Shown: positions 46,483-55,485 of the stretch, in pieces
Numbering within the stretch: position 1 is the first letter of the stretch
How the letters are laid out: each line of letters starts with the position of its first letter
Source of the DNA: Candidatus Thorarchaeota archaeon
Lineage (GTDB): Archaea > Asgardarchaeota > Thorarchaeia > Thorarchaeales > Thorarchaeaceae
Direction: 5' to 3'
Assembly (NCBI GenBank): GCA_011364905.1
Contig: RDNZ01000006.1
Span: 34,865-98,864, forward strand
DNA: 64,000 nt
Position numbers and translations under genes: made by a program
Notes under the pieces: generated by a model
What the model saw: only the letters and a program-made list of their open reading frames with translations
Databases searched by the model: none
What the model was told of the DNA's origin: nothing

Positions 46483-48768
46483 ATGAAAGACCTAGAAGCT
46501 GTTACGAATAGTACGATAAGTCAGGAAGAGGAAGCAAGTCGCTATAGGGCACTCGTTGACTCGATGAATGATGGATTTGGTATTATAAACCGTGAGGGTG
46601 TATTCACCTATGTCAACTCACGATTCACTAAAATGCTTGGTTACTCAGAAGAGGAAATGGTAGGAAAAAAAATACTTGACTTTGTAGATGATAAGAACAA
46701 AAAAATAATACGCGATAACATCAGGCACCGACAAGAGGGTGAGTCAACCCAGTATGAGGTTGAGTGGAAAAAGAGCTCAGGCGATCCGCTGCCAGCAATC
46801 GTATCAGGAGCACCGATGTTTGATGAGGATGGCAATCATCGAGGTTCATTTGCTGTAATCACTGATATTAGCGAGCTTAGAGCATCTCAGATGGCTCTTG
46901 AAGAAAACGCAGAGATGATGCGTCAAATTTTCGATGAATCGCAAATCGGAATAGAACTATTCGACGCAAATGGAATTCTTGTTGCAGCGAATCGAGCAGC
47001 TCTAAAACAGGGCGGAATCAAAGAGCTCAAGGACCTTTTAGGCTTCAGCCTTTTTGATGATCCTAATGTACCAAACGAAATCAAAGCCAAATTAATCAGA
47101 GGCGAACCAGTCAAGTATGAGACAACTTTTGATTTCGAGAAAGTTAAAGCTGAAGGTCTCTATGAAACAACCAGGTCCGGGCAGATTATTCTAGATGCAT
47201 GGATAACACCGTTAGGGATAGAGAATGGCGGAGAAATCAAGGGATACTTGAGTCAACTTCTTGAGATAACAGAAGAGAAACAAACGGAAGCAGCACTAGA
47301 AGATTCCGAGAAACGATATCAGCTTGTAGCTGAAAATGTGACTGATGTAATCTTCACATCCGATCTTGAACTAAATGTCACCTATGTCAGTCCTTCAGCT
47401 GAGCATCTTTTGGGTTATATGGCCAAAGAACTTGAAGGAGTGTCGTTGATTGAGCTTATGGCCCCCGCTTCAGTCTGGACAGCCATTGAGGCTGTAAAAG
47501 AAGCACTTGAACTTGAGAAGGTATCAGATCAAACAAAGACAAGAGGTGATGCGCCACCTCTCGAAATCCAGCTCAAAAGAAAGGATGGATCAATGGTTTG
47601 GACTGAGGTGGCAAGGACTTTCACAAGAGATGAGAAAGGCAAACCCACTGGAGTTTTGGGAGTGGCTAGGAATATCGAGGAAAGAAGAGAAGCCCGAAAA
47701 GCTCTGGTTGAATCAGAAGCCAAATATCGAACCCTCATAGACCATTCACTTCAAGGATTCCTAATTATTCAGACAGCACCATTACAGATTAGGTTCTCAA
47801 ATCCAGCTTTTGCAACTTATTTGGAAAGGTCCGTTGACGAACTTCTTACTCTCACTCCAAAAGAGATTTTGGACCTAATTCATCCAGATGATCGGGACTT
47901 GATCCTAAATCGCCTGCAGGACCTAATGAAAGGAGCACCTCCTAACAGGATACCTACAATAATCCGGGTGTTTCAAAAAGATGGCGATATGCAATGGCTC
48001 GAAGTCTTCGGTAGACGAATAGAGTTCGAAGAAACCCCAGCCATTCAAGTTGTGGCTATGAACATCACAGACCGGTACGACGCAGAAAAACACATTGAAA
48101 CGCAGAAAGAGCGAGCGTTGCATCTAATCGATCTTATGGCGCACGACTTTCGGAATCAACTCCAGATAATCTTGGGCAGCACGATGGTAATGGAATTGAA
48201 ACTGCAGGATCCTGAAGCCCGCCGTCTTTTGGGGCAAATTGTCTCATCTGTTGAAAGATGTCAAAGTATGATATCCAAAGTAAAAGTAACTGAACCACTA
48301 ATGTCCGTGCCATTGCGAATCAGAAAGCTCGACACTGCTATTGATTCAGTCATTGAATCGCAGAAATCCCAACATAGGGATGTCAGTTTTGAGATTTCAC
48401 TGGATGCTGACAATTCACTGGTGGAAGCAGACCAATTCCTTGAGCAGTTGCTGGAGAACATTATAGAGAACGCAATTGAACACAATCATAGTGATGAAAG
48501 GATCGTCTGGATATCGCTCAAGGAATCTGGAGATGGGTATGAGATTTCAATCGGGGACAACGGGCAGGGAATTTCAAGCTCTCTGAAGACTGCAATCTTT
48601 GATGTTTCAAGGCGCTATGGTGGCGTTGGTCTCAATCAATCAAAACAGATCTGCGATAAATATAGCGGAAGAATAGATGTGAGAGACCGCATTGCGGGAC
48701 AACCAACAAAGGGTGCTGAGTTCATAGTGTGGTTACCCAAAGCACGAGAACAAAAGAACTCATCATAA
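46483..48768 (+). CDS. Multi-PAS sensor histidine kinase
   Basis: Successive PAS/PAC domains; H-box DLMAHDFRNQLQIILG; N-box ENIIENAIEHN; GDNGQGISS; GGVGLNQSKQI. Confidence 0.92.
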   Translation: MKDLEAVTNSTISQEEEASRYRALVDSMNDGFGIINREGVFTYVNSRFTKMLGYSEEEMVGKKILDFVDDKNKKIIRDNIRHRQEGESTQYEVEWKKSSGDPLPAIVSGAPMFDEDGNHRGSFAVITDISELRASQMALEENAEMMRQIFDESQIGIELFDANGILVAANRAALKQGGIKELKDLLGFSLFDDPNVPNEIKAKLIRGEPVKYETTFDFEKVKAEGLYETTRSGQIILDAWITPLGIENGGEIKGYLSQLLEITEEKQTEAALEDSEKRYQLVAENVTDVIFTSDLELNVTYVSPSAEHLLGYMAKELEGVSLIELMAPASVWTAIEAVKEALELEKVSDQTKTRGDAPPLEIQLKRKDGSMVWTEVARTFTRDEKGKPTGVLGVARNIEERREARKALVESEAKYRTLIDHSLQGFLIIQTAPLQIRFSNPAFATYLERSVDELLTLTPKEILDLIHPDDRDLILNRLQDLMKGAPPNRIPTIIRVFQKDGDMQWLEVFGRRIEFEETPAIQVVAMNITDRYDAEKHIETQKERALHLIDLMAHDFRNQLQIILGSTMVMELKLQDPEARRLLGQIVSSVERCQSMISKVKVTEPLMSVPLRIRKLDTAIDSVIESQKSQHRDVSFEISLDADNSLVEADQFLEQLLENIIENAIEHNHSDERIVWISLKESGDGYEISIGDNGQGISSSLKTAIFDVSRRYGGVGLNQSKQICDKYSGRIDVRDRIAGQPTKGAEFIVWLPKAREQKNSS

Positions 48769-49743
48769 CAGCTTTGAGAAGAATCCTGTCAAATCGATAT
48801 TCCCGCCACTGATGATTACGCCTACACGCCTGTCGTTTAGCTTATCGTTCATCTTAAGAAGTCCAGCCAATGATACGGCCCCGGATGGTTCAACAACCAG
48901 TTTCATGCGTTCCCACAAGAGTCTCATGGCGTCGACAATCTCTTTCTCTGACACTGTGACTATTGAATCGACGTACTCCCTGATGATTCGAAAAGTAATA
49001 TCACCAAGTTGTGTCCTAAGGCCATCAGCAATTGTATTTGGTTTGACACTTGGATAGATTACGCCGTCCCTAAACGATCTAAAGGCATCGTCCGCATTTT
49101 TTGGTTCAACTCCAATAACAGAGGCATCAGGACACAACCCCTTCGTGGCTATAGATGTTCCACTCAAGAGACCCCCACCCCCGACTGGAGCGAACACATA
49201 GTCTAGTTCCTCAGCCTCCTCAATAAGCTCCAAGGCAGCCGTCCCGGCTCCAGCTACTATCCTTTCATCATTGTAGGGATGGATCAAGACATAATTGTGC
49301 TCTTTGATCAACTCGTTAGCTACCTGAACTCGACTTTCAGTTGAGTTCTCACAAAAGACAACCTCAGCCCCATAGCCTCGGGTAGCGTTCACCTTGACCA
49401 TTGGGGAGTTCTTTGGCATCACTATAGTTGCTTTTATTCCCAAGATGGATGCAGCCAAAGCAAGTGCCTGAGCATGATTCCCTGAGGAGTGAGCAATCAC
49501 CCCTCGTTCCCGTTCTTCCTTTGTCAACTGCGACACAGTGTTGAAAGCCCCTCTGAACTTAAACGCACCAACTCGTTGGAAATTCTCGCACTTGAAGAAC
49601 ACCTGACAGTTGACCATTTTGTCTATGGTCGATGAAGTCATGACAGGAGTCCAGAGGGCATAATCTCGGATTCTCGTATGAGCGTCATAAATGTCCTGAA
49701 TATCAACCATATTCGAAGATGGCTTCCTGTTGTACAAAAACAT
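48763..49743 (-). CDS. PLP-dependent threonine/serine dehydratase
   Basis: FFKCENFQRVGAFKFRGAFN, HSSGNHAQALALAA, VGGGGLLSG; 326 aa. Confidence 0.93.
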   Translation of the reverse strand: MFLYNRKPSSNMVDIQDIYDAHTRIRDYALWTPVMTSSTIDKMVNCQVFFKCENFQRVGAFKFRGAFNTVSQLTKEERERGVIAHSSGNHAQALALAASILGIKATIVMPKNSPMVKVNATRGYGAEVVFCENSTESRVQVANELIKEHNYVLIHPYNDERIVAGAGTAALELIEEAEELDYVFAPVGGGGLLSGTSIATKGLCPDASVIGVEPKNADDAFRSFRDGVIYPSVKPNTIADGLRTQLGDITFRIIREYVDSIVTVSEKEIVDAMRLLWERMKLVVEPSGAVSLAGLLKMNDKLNDRRVGVIISGGNIDLTGFFSKLL

Positions 49744-49792
49744 TACTCGAAATGTTTAACCACCCCTTTGGCACAACTCTCCTCGAAACCTA

Positions 49793-50284
49793 ATGAGAGG
49801 AATTCGAAGAAAAGAAAAAGCGATAGAGAGCATGGAAGAGATTATTTCCATCCTTAAGAAAGCGCGGTACATCACAATAGCGATGAGCCTTGAAGATGAG
49901 CCATATCTTGCGACATTGAGCCATGGCTATGATGAAGACGATTACTGCATCTACTTCCACTGTGCCCAGGAAGGTAAGAAGATAGATATTCTCAAGAAAA
50001 ACAACATCGTATGGGGACTGGCGCTTAACGATGAGGGCTATGTGGATGGCTCTTGTGATCATCTATATGCGACTGCTCAGTTCAGGGGACGGGTCGAGTT
50101 CATCACCAACGTTGAGCAGAAGAGGCATGCGCTTGAGGTCATGATTCATGCGCTTGAGTCGAATCCACAAAAAGTGATAGAGGAACAAATAACTGAGGAC
50201 TCTCTAAAACGGGTTAACATCGGGAGAATTGATATCGAATACATGAGTGGTAAGAAATCTAAGGACGTAATCATTTCACTATAG
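49793..50284 (+). CDS. Pyridoxamine 5'-phosphate oxidase-like FMN-binding protein
   Basis: ARYITIAMSLEDEPYLATLSHGYDEDDYCIYFHCAQEGKKIDILKKNNIVWGLAL. Confidence 0.85.
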   Translation: MRGIRRKEKAIESMEEIISILKKARYITIAMSLEDEPYLATLSHGYDEDDYCIYFHCAQEGKKIDILKKNNIVWGLALNDEGYVDGSCDHLYATAQFRGRVEFITNVEQKRHALEVMIHALESNPQKVIEEQITEDSLKRVNIGRIDIEYMSGKKSKDVIISL

Positions 50285-50678
50285 ATTCTGGAATTTCCTC
50301 GAGAATTTGTAGAGCATCATGAACTTTTGAGTATGGAACGAATAGATGGTCATGATAGTATGCTGAAACTACATTGACACTTATTTCTGAGTCTGCGAGG
50401 GCATTGGTCACCGTAGCAAGTAGTCCAACTGCTTCAAGATCCGAATGAACTGATAAGGTTAGTAACCCCCATGTATTCTCAAAGGATAGCGAATGCTTCA
50501 AAGCGACTTCCTTAGGGACAACTACTGTTATTCCCTCAGATTCTCTGTACATTAAAAGAGGAGTGTTTCCGAGCGATTGAAGATCTCTTGAATCAATTGA
50601 ACAAAAAACGAACTCACCTGGAACCTCTTGAGGCTTCATTTCTCTGACTAGTACCTTTAGATTACTCTCTCCTGTCAT
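50271..50678 (-). CDS. ACT-domain protein
   Basis: WGLLTLSVHSDLEAVGLLATVTNALADSEISVNVVSAYYHDHLFVP; start probably 50678 (MTGESNLKVL). Confidence 0.8.
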   Translation of the reverse strand: MTGESNLKVLVREMKPQEVPGEFVFCSIDSRDLQSLGNTPLLMYRESEGITVVVPKEVALKHSLSFENTWGLLTLSVHSDLEAVGLLATVTNALADSEISVNVVSAYYHDHLFVPYSKVHDALQILEEIPESIVK

Positions 50679-50694
50679 CCCAAAACCGACCGAC

Positions 50695-51210
50695 CTACTT
50701 CTTTCCGCCATATCTCTCCCAGGATATGATATCTTCAAGAGGAAATCTTGTGCTGGTTCGCTCTTGGTTTCCATACCCCACAGAAACTGAACATACAACA
50801 CGTAGCTCCTCTGGAACACCTAGTGCTTTTCGAAACTGTGGCTCATAGTCCGTGTCTCTTACGCCCATCCAGCAGGTTGCGAGACCAAGTGCGTGAGCTG
50901 CCAGCAACATGTTCTGCACAGCTTGATGAGGGTCTGCAAGATAGTATCTCGGATGTTTTGCGGGATCTGCAAGTACTACAATCACAACAGGAGACTCCTT
51001 CATGAACCTTCCATACGAATGTATCTCAGCAAGGTGCTTTCTCATCTCTTCATTCTTAATAATGATGAAATGCCACGGTTGCCTGTTTGATGCTGAAGGA
51101 GCCCATCTGCCAGCCTGCAGAATTGTGTCAAGGTCTTCTTCGGAAACAGCGTCTGGTTTGTACTTGCGAATACTTCTTCGATTTCTAATAGCCTGTATAG
51201 TATCTATCAC
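50695..51210 (-). CDS. Nitroreductase-family protein
   Basis: IRNRRSIRKYKPDAVSEEDLDTILQAGRWAPSASNRQPWHFIII, LGLATCWMGV. Confidence 0.93.
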   Translation of the reverse strand: MIDTIQAIRNRRSIRKYKPDAVSEEDLDTILQAGRWAPSASNRQPWHFIIIKNEEMRKHLAEIHSYGRFMKESPVVIVVLADPAKHPRYYLADPHQAVQNMLLAAHALGLATCWMGVRDTDYEPQFRKALGVPEELRVVCSVSVGYGNQERTSTRFPLEDIISWERYGGKK

Positions 51211-51251
51211 TCACACGCTCCTTATCTTACACATACACACGGGGTAAAATA

Positions 51252-52760
51252 TTGCGCGCTATCATAAACCTAAAAGGAGGAACTCCTTCGCGCTCGATGC
51301 ATCTGATTGGTGAACACGAGATGATTGTGAAAACAAGGCGCAAAGAACTGACCAGTGTCGGTATCGATATCGGATCTTCGACATCACATGTCGTGTTCAG
51401 TCAGATTGTTCTCGAGAAGAATGAGAATTTGCGAACTGAAAAGTTTGAAGTGGTAGAACGCAAAATACTGCATTCTGGCCCAATACATCTGACACCATTC
51501 AAAGATGCTAGGAATATCGACTTTGAAAAATTGACAGACCTTCTACTGCATGATTATGAAGCTGCAGGAATTGAGGTCTCACAGATAGATACTGGAGCCG
51601 TCATAATCACTGGAGAAACTGCAAAGAAAGAAAACGCAGAGTGGATTGTTAGTGCTCTTGCAGGAGAAGCTGGAAAATTCGTAGCTGCAACTGCCGGGCC
51701 AAATTTCGAGGCGGTTTTAGCCGCATATGGTTCTGGTGCAGTCGCAAAGTCCGCCGACACAGATGAGACTATAATGAATGTCGACGTGGGCGGAGGATCA
51801 TCTAATCTCGCAGTTTGCAGGAAGGGCAGAGTAGTTGCCACGACGGCGATAAATGTGGGAGGGAGGCTCGTAGCCATTGATGATGAACAACGGATTGTTC
51901 GATTGGAAGACACTGGCAAGAGAGTTGGAGAAGCTATTGAAGTCCATTTAGAACTTGGCCAAACCATCTCCGAGGAAGAAAAGGAGAAACTTGCGGATGC
52001 CTTGGCCGAATCTCTTCTTGAATGCATCAAACAGGAACGATCATCTAAAGTAACTTCGATGCTAATGATGGCACCACCACTACAGTATGACGGGAATATC
52101 GATCGCATCACATTTTCAGGTGGCGTTGCAGAGTACATCTATCATAATGAGAAGAGGGAGTTCAATGATCTCGGAGTAGTCCTAGCAGAGGCGATAAGGA
52201 AGAAAGTGGCAATGGCGGGCTTGCCAATTATTAAGCCTGAGCATAGAATTCGCGCAACTGTCATTGGCGCTGGTAGTTTCAGCCTTCAGGTAAGTGGCTC
52301 GACCACCTTCCTCTCATCAGGTCTCAAATATCCTCTCCGCAACCTGCCGGTTGTTGAACCTTTTATCAACACCCGGAAGCCTACATCGGATGATGTCAAA
52401 AGCTCTATTGAGAACGCACTATCAAGATTCGACTTGGCTGAGGGCGTAGATCCACTAATCCTTGCCTTCAACAATTCGGTTAGACCTTCTTATGAGAACC
52501 TCCGAGAGTTTGCAGTTGGTGTCGTCGAAGCACTCAAGAATTCTATCAGGAATCAGACCCCTATTTTCATGTGCTTTGATGCAGACATCGGAAACAGTGT
52601 CGGTAATGTCATGAAAAGAGAAACAGGAATTGCCAATGAGCTATTGTCTATCGACGAAATCAAATTGAAGGAAGGAGACTTCGTAGATATTGGAGAGCCA
52701 ATAATTGAGGATGTTGTGGTTCCAGTGGTGATCAAGACTTTAGTCTTCGGTTCAGTATAA
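51252..52760 (+). CDS. eutA: EutA-like ethanolamine ammonia-lyase reactivating factor
   Basis: LTSVGIDIGSSTSHVVFSQI, IITGETAKKENA, NVDVGGGSSNLAV, ITFSGGVAEYIY; TTG 51252 or ATG 51297/51321 start. Confidence 0.85.
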   Translation: MRAIINLKGGTPSRSMHLIGEHEMIVKTRRKELTSVGIDIGSSTSHVVFSQIVLEKNENLRTEKFEVVERKILHSGPIHLTPFKDARNIDFEKLTDLLLHDYEAAGIEVSQIDTGAVIITGETAKKENAEWIVSALAGEAGKFVAATAGPNFEAVLAAYGSGAVAKSADTDETIMNVDVGGGSSNLAVCRKGRVVATTAINVGGRLVAIDDEQRIVRLEDTGKRVGEAIEVHLELGQTISEEEKEKLADALAESLLECIKQERSSKVTSMLMMAPPLQYDGNIDRITFSGGVAEYIYHNEKREFNDLGVVLAEAIRKKVAMAGLPIIKPEHRIRATVIGAGSFSLQVSGSTTFLSSGLKYPLRNLPVVEPFINTRKPTSDDVKSSIENALSRFDLAEGVDPLILAFNNSVRPSYENLREFAVGVVEALKNSIRNQTPIFMCFDADIGNSVGNVMKRETGIANELLSIDEIKLKEGDFVDIGEPIIEDVVVPVVIKTLVFGSV

Positions 52761-52761
52761 A

Positions 52762-53898
52762 TCAAGTTTTCTTGTGACGGAGCTTGCGGACTTTCGACAT
52801 CAGGAGATAGGTGAGAGGAACTTTTACCGATTCGTCACCAGATTCTGTTGCATGAGGTTTTTGCCTCTGGTCATACCACATCTTGGACTCGTAATCTGGC
52901 CAGAGCTCGTCTTTCAAAGGCGTGGTTCTGCTGAATTTAATGAGGGCAATGCCGGCAAATAGGAGAATAGGTGTCGGAAAAATGAGGAGAATTGCAGCAG
53001 GGGATATATCCCTGCTTAATGCCAACAATGTGATTATAGCAGATGGGAGTATCTCACCAAGAATTCCTGTAGATGCAACTCTACTTCTGTTGATAATATG
53101 TTGTTGGTACCGAAACAAATCCCGTACGAACACGAACCTTACTGAGGAGAGAAGAGCGGTTATTGGCAGAGAGATAAAATCAGTGCTTATCAATGTAAGA
53201 GAGCCCATGGCAGGTATGACTTGTGCAAGAAGAGAATAGGCAGAGTAGTTCATGATATAGAAAACAGACAAAGAGGATAACCGGAATGTCCACCATGTGG
53301 TATCCAAACCCAATAGGAATGGACAGAACAAGAGACAAAACCAAAAAAGCGTGGAAAGCACTTTCTCGCGTTTGAACCTCTTCTGAAGAAGGGAGTTTAT
53401 TACCTGATATCCCAATTGACGATGGTCCACTGAAACAAAACTCAGCGCAGACTGACGAAGAATCAATGGGAGAACCACAAAAAAGGAAATTCCTAGTATA
53501 GGTGCATAGAGAGTAGCCGCTTGGGCATAAGGCGCGCTGTTAAATGCCAAAAGAAGTATGTTGGGAGGAGGATTAACCAAGCGAGTGAGTTGAATTGCCA
53601 AAGCGATTCCACAACTCGAAGCACATGCAGCAGCTACCTGTTTCCGAACAGTTCTTGAGATTGAGCTGGAATATAGCAATCTTTCAAAAAAGATGCATGG
53701 TAACATCACGATCAAACCAATCAGAAGGGCAGGTATAGACGTAAAGAAGGGAAACTGATTGTTTTGAACGACTAAAAGAAGAGATGTCCAACGAAAGTTC
53801 GGTGGAGCTATAACCATTTGCAATGGAAAAATCAAGACAACTAGCATCTTGACAAGAAAGATTGGTATGCGTCTTCTTTTAGCAACAGTATCAGTCAT
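52762..53898 (-). CDS. Multi-pass membrane protein, unknown function
   Basis: 378 aa with about 8 predicted hydrophobic segments. Confidence 0.75.
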   Translation of the reverse strand: MTDTVAKRRRIPIFLVKMLVVLIFPLQMVIAPPNFRWTSLLLVVQNNQFPFFTSIPALLIGLIVMLPCIFFERLLYSSSISRTVRKQVAAACASSCGIALAIQLTRLVNPPPNILLLAFNSAPYAQAATLYAPILGISFFVVLPLILRQSALSFVSVDHRQLGYQVINSLLQKRFKREKVLSTLFWFCLLFCPFLLGLDTTWWTFRLSSLSVFYIMNYSAYSLLAQVIPAMGSLTLISTDFISLPITALLSSVRFVFVRDLFRYQQHIINRSRVASTGILGEILPSAIITLLALSRDISPAAILLIFPTPILLFAGIALIKFSRTTPLKDELWPDYESKMWYDQRQKPHATESGDESVKVPLTYLLMSKVRKLRHKKT

Positions 53899-54014
53899 AT
53901 TGGTCTTAGGATTGGCACATCCGCCTATTAATAATGCGTCGAGTCTTCCAATATAATTTCGAATTTAGGATATCATTCAAATAGATGAAATTCTAATCCT
54001 TTTGGGAGATTGAT

Positions 54015-54941
54015 ATGCAGACTACAACCACAATGTCACCTCCGCCTAATCCTGTAGCCGACCCCTGGGGATATATCGTCTATTACATCAACCTTTTCTT
54101 CCCATACATCATGGTGGTTGTATCACTCATCATTCTAATGCTTCTTTATTTCGTAATCACTCGTCTGGTTAAGAGGTCGCTCAGATCTATTGGGATGGGA
54201 ATCGAAGCGGCAACAGGGATAGTCTTGGTTCTCAGGCTCGTCTTCTTCATGGCGGGCATAATGATCGTGATTGGTGCTTTTGAGGCAAGCATTGCAACAT
54301 TGCTTTCACTGACGGCGATTTTTGGTACCGCACTAGGTCTCGCGTTCTCTCAGGCACTGGGCAACATTGTCAGCGGGTTATATGTCTTGGCTGCGAGACC
54401 TTTCAGAGTGGGAGACTATGTACGTGTCGGAACTGTCGAGGGAATAGTGAGAGAGATTACTCTTAACTACACAAGAATTCTTCTTGCTGATGAAACGAGG
54501 CAACTACTTCCAAATAGTAAGGTTGTAACGAGCGAGGTCACAAATTTCCGCGTTACAGTGTCTGATTTAATCAAGAACACGGAGGAAGAAGCAGAAACCA
54601 TTCACGAAGAGAAAAAGAGAAGGTCATATCTCCAATCCATTGATGCCGCAATAGGCAAGCTTCGAAACATGGCAAGCGATGCAGACGCATTCAAGTACAC
54701 ATTCGATATGAACATCCACATGAGCTACGACCAAAGAGCAATGCAACGACACTTTGACAAGGTTTGTAAGGATTATGAAAAGGTGTTTCTGGCTCGTCCA
54801 ACCTATCAGATTTGGGCAAAGCCTGTGGCCGCGGTCACTTATCGATTCACTTTCATCGTGGACGAGCCTATGATGATAATCACCAAAACTTCTGAGTTCA
54901 TGGAAGATCTCTTAGAGGTCTATATAGCAAACCAAAAATGA
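54015..54941 (+). CDS. MscS-family mechanosensitive channel
   Basis: TAIFGTALGLAFSQALGNIVSGLYVLAARPFRVGDYVRVGTVEGIVREITLNYTRI. Confidence 0.92.
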   Translation: MQTTTTMSPPPNPVADPWGYIVYYINLFFPYIMVVVSLIILMLLYFVITRLVKRSLRSIGMGIEAATGIVLVLRLVFFMAGIMIVIGAFEASIATLLSLTAIFGTALGLAFSQALGNIVSGLYVLAARPFRVGDYVRVGTVEGIVREITLNYTRILLADETRQLLPNSKVVTSEVTNFRVTVSDLIKNTEEEAETIHEEKKRRSYLQSIDAAIGKLRNMASDADAFKYTFDMNIHMSYDQRAMQRHFDKVCKDYEKVFLARPTYQIWAKPVAAVTYRFTFIVDEPMMIITKTSEFMEDLLEVYIANQK

Positions 54942-54942
54942 C

Positions 54943-55485
54943 TCACTTAGTATATCGTGGTTCCAGACCCTCAAACCATGGTGCGACCTTTGTATCATCC
55001 ACTCTATCAGAAGAGGGGAGATATGGTTTGATATCGATAATCGGCGAACCATCTTTCGCATCCATGTGATCGATCTTAAGACGCTTGCTTTCAGTTTCTA
55101 CCGATTCAAGCATGACAATAGTGTGTCCTATAGGATTTGGTCTCAATGGTGTTCTACAAGAAAAGGCGCCTGAGGGTTCTTTCCCTTTTCCTCTTGGTGG
55201 ATTTGAAAGAAGAGTACTACGATCCTCTTTTGTATCACGTTCATGTATCCACCAGAGAACAATCAGATGAGAGAACAGTTCTACATGCACAGTCGCATCC
55301 CAGAATTCGGGATCAATAACAAGATAGATACCATCGTCGTTCTTCTCTACACGACCAATAGGATGGATATAGTAGTCCAATAATGTCACCTCTACAAGAT
55401 AGGTGGGGAATTCATACTGATTAATACGACTATAGATTGCTACTATTCTCCGGCCACGTGGCAAAACCATAGAGTCCAAGTTCAC
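54943..55485 (-). CDS. TrmO/TsaA-family tRNA methyltransferase-like protein
   Basis: IHPIGRVEKND, FSHLIVLWWIHERD, GAFSCRTPLRPNPIGHTIVML, IDIKPYLPSSD. Confidence 0.88.
   Translation of the reverse strand: MNLDSMVLPRGRRIVAIYSRINQYEFPTYLVEVTLLDYYIHPIGRVEKNDDGIYLVIDPEFWDATVHVELFSHLIVLWWIHERDTKEDRSTLLSNPPRGKGKEPSGAFSCRTPLRPNPIGHTIVMLESVETESKRLKIDHMDAKDGSPIIDIKPYLPSSDRVDDTKVAPWFEGLEPRYTK

Noticed and set aside
51554-52138. 194-aa minus-strand ORF opposite eutA
   Set aside because: Antisense shadow of a well-supported gene.
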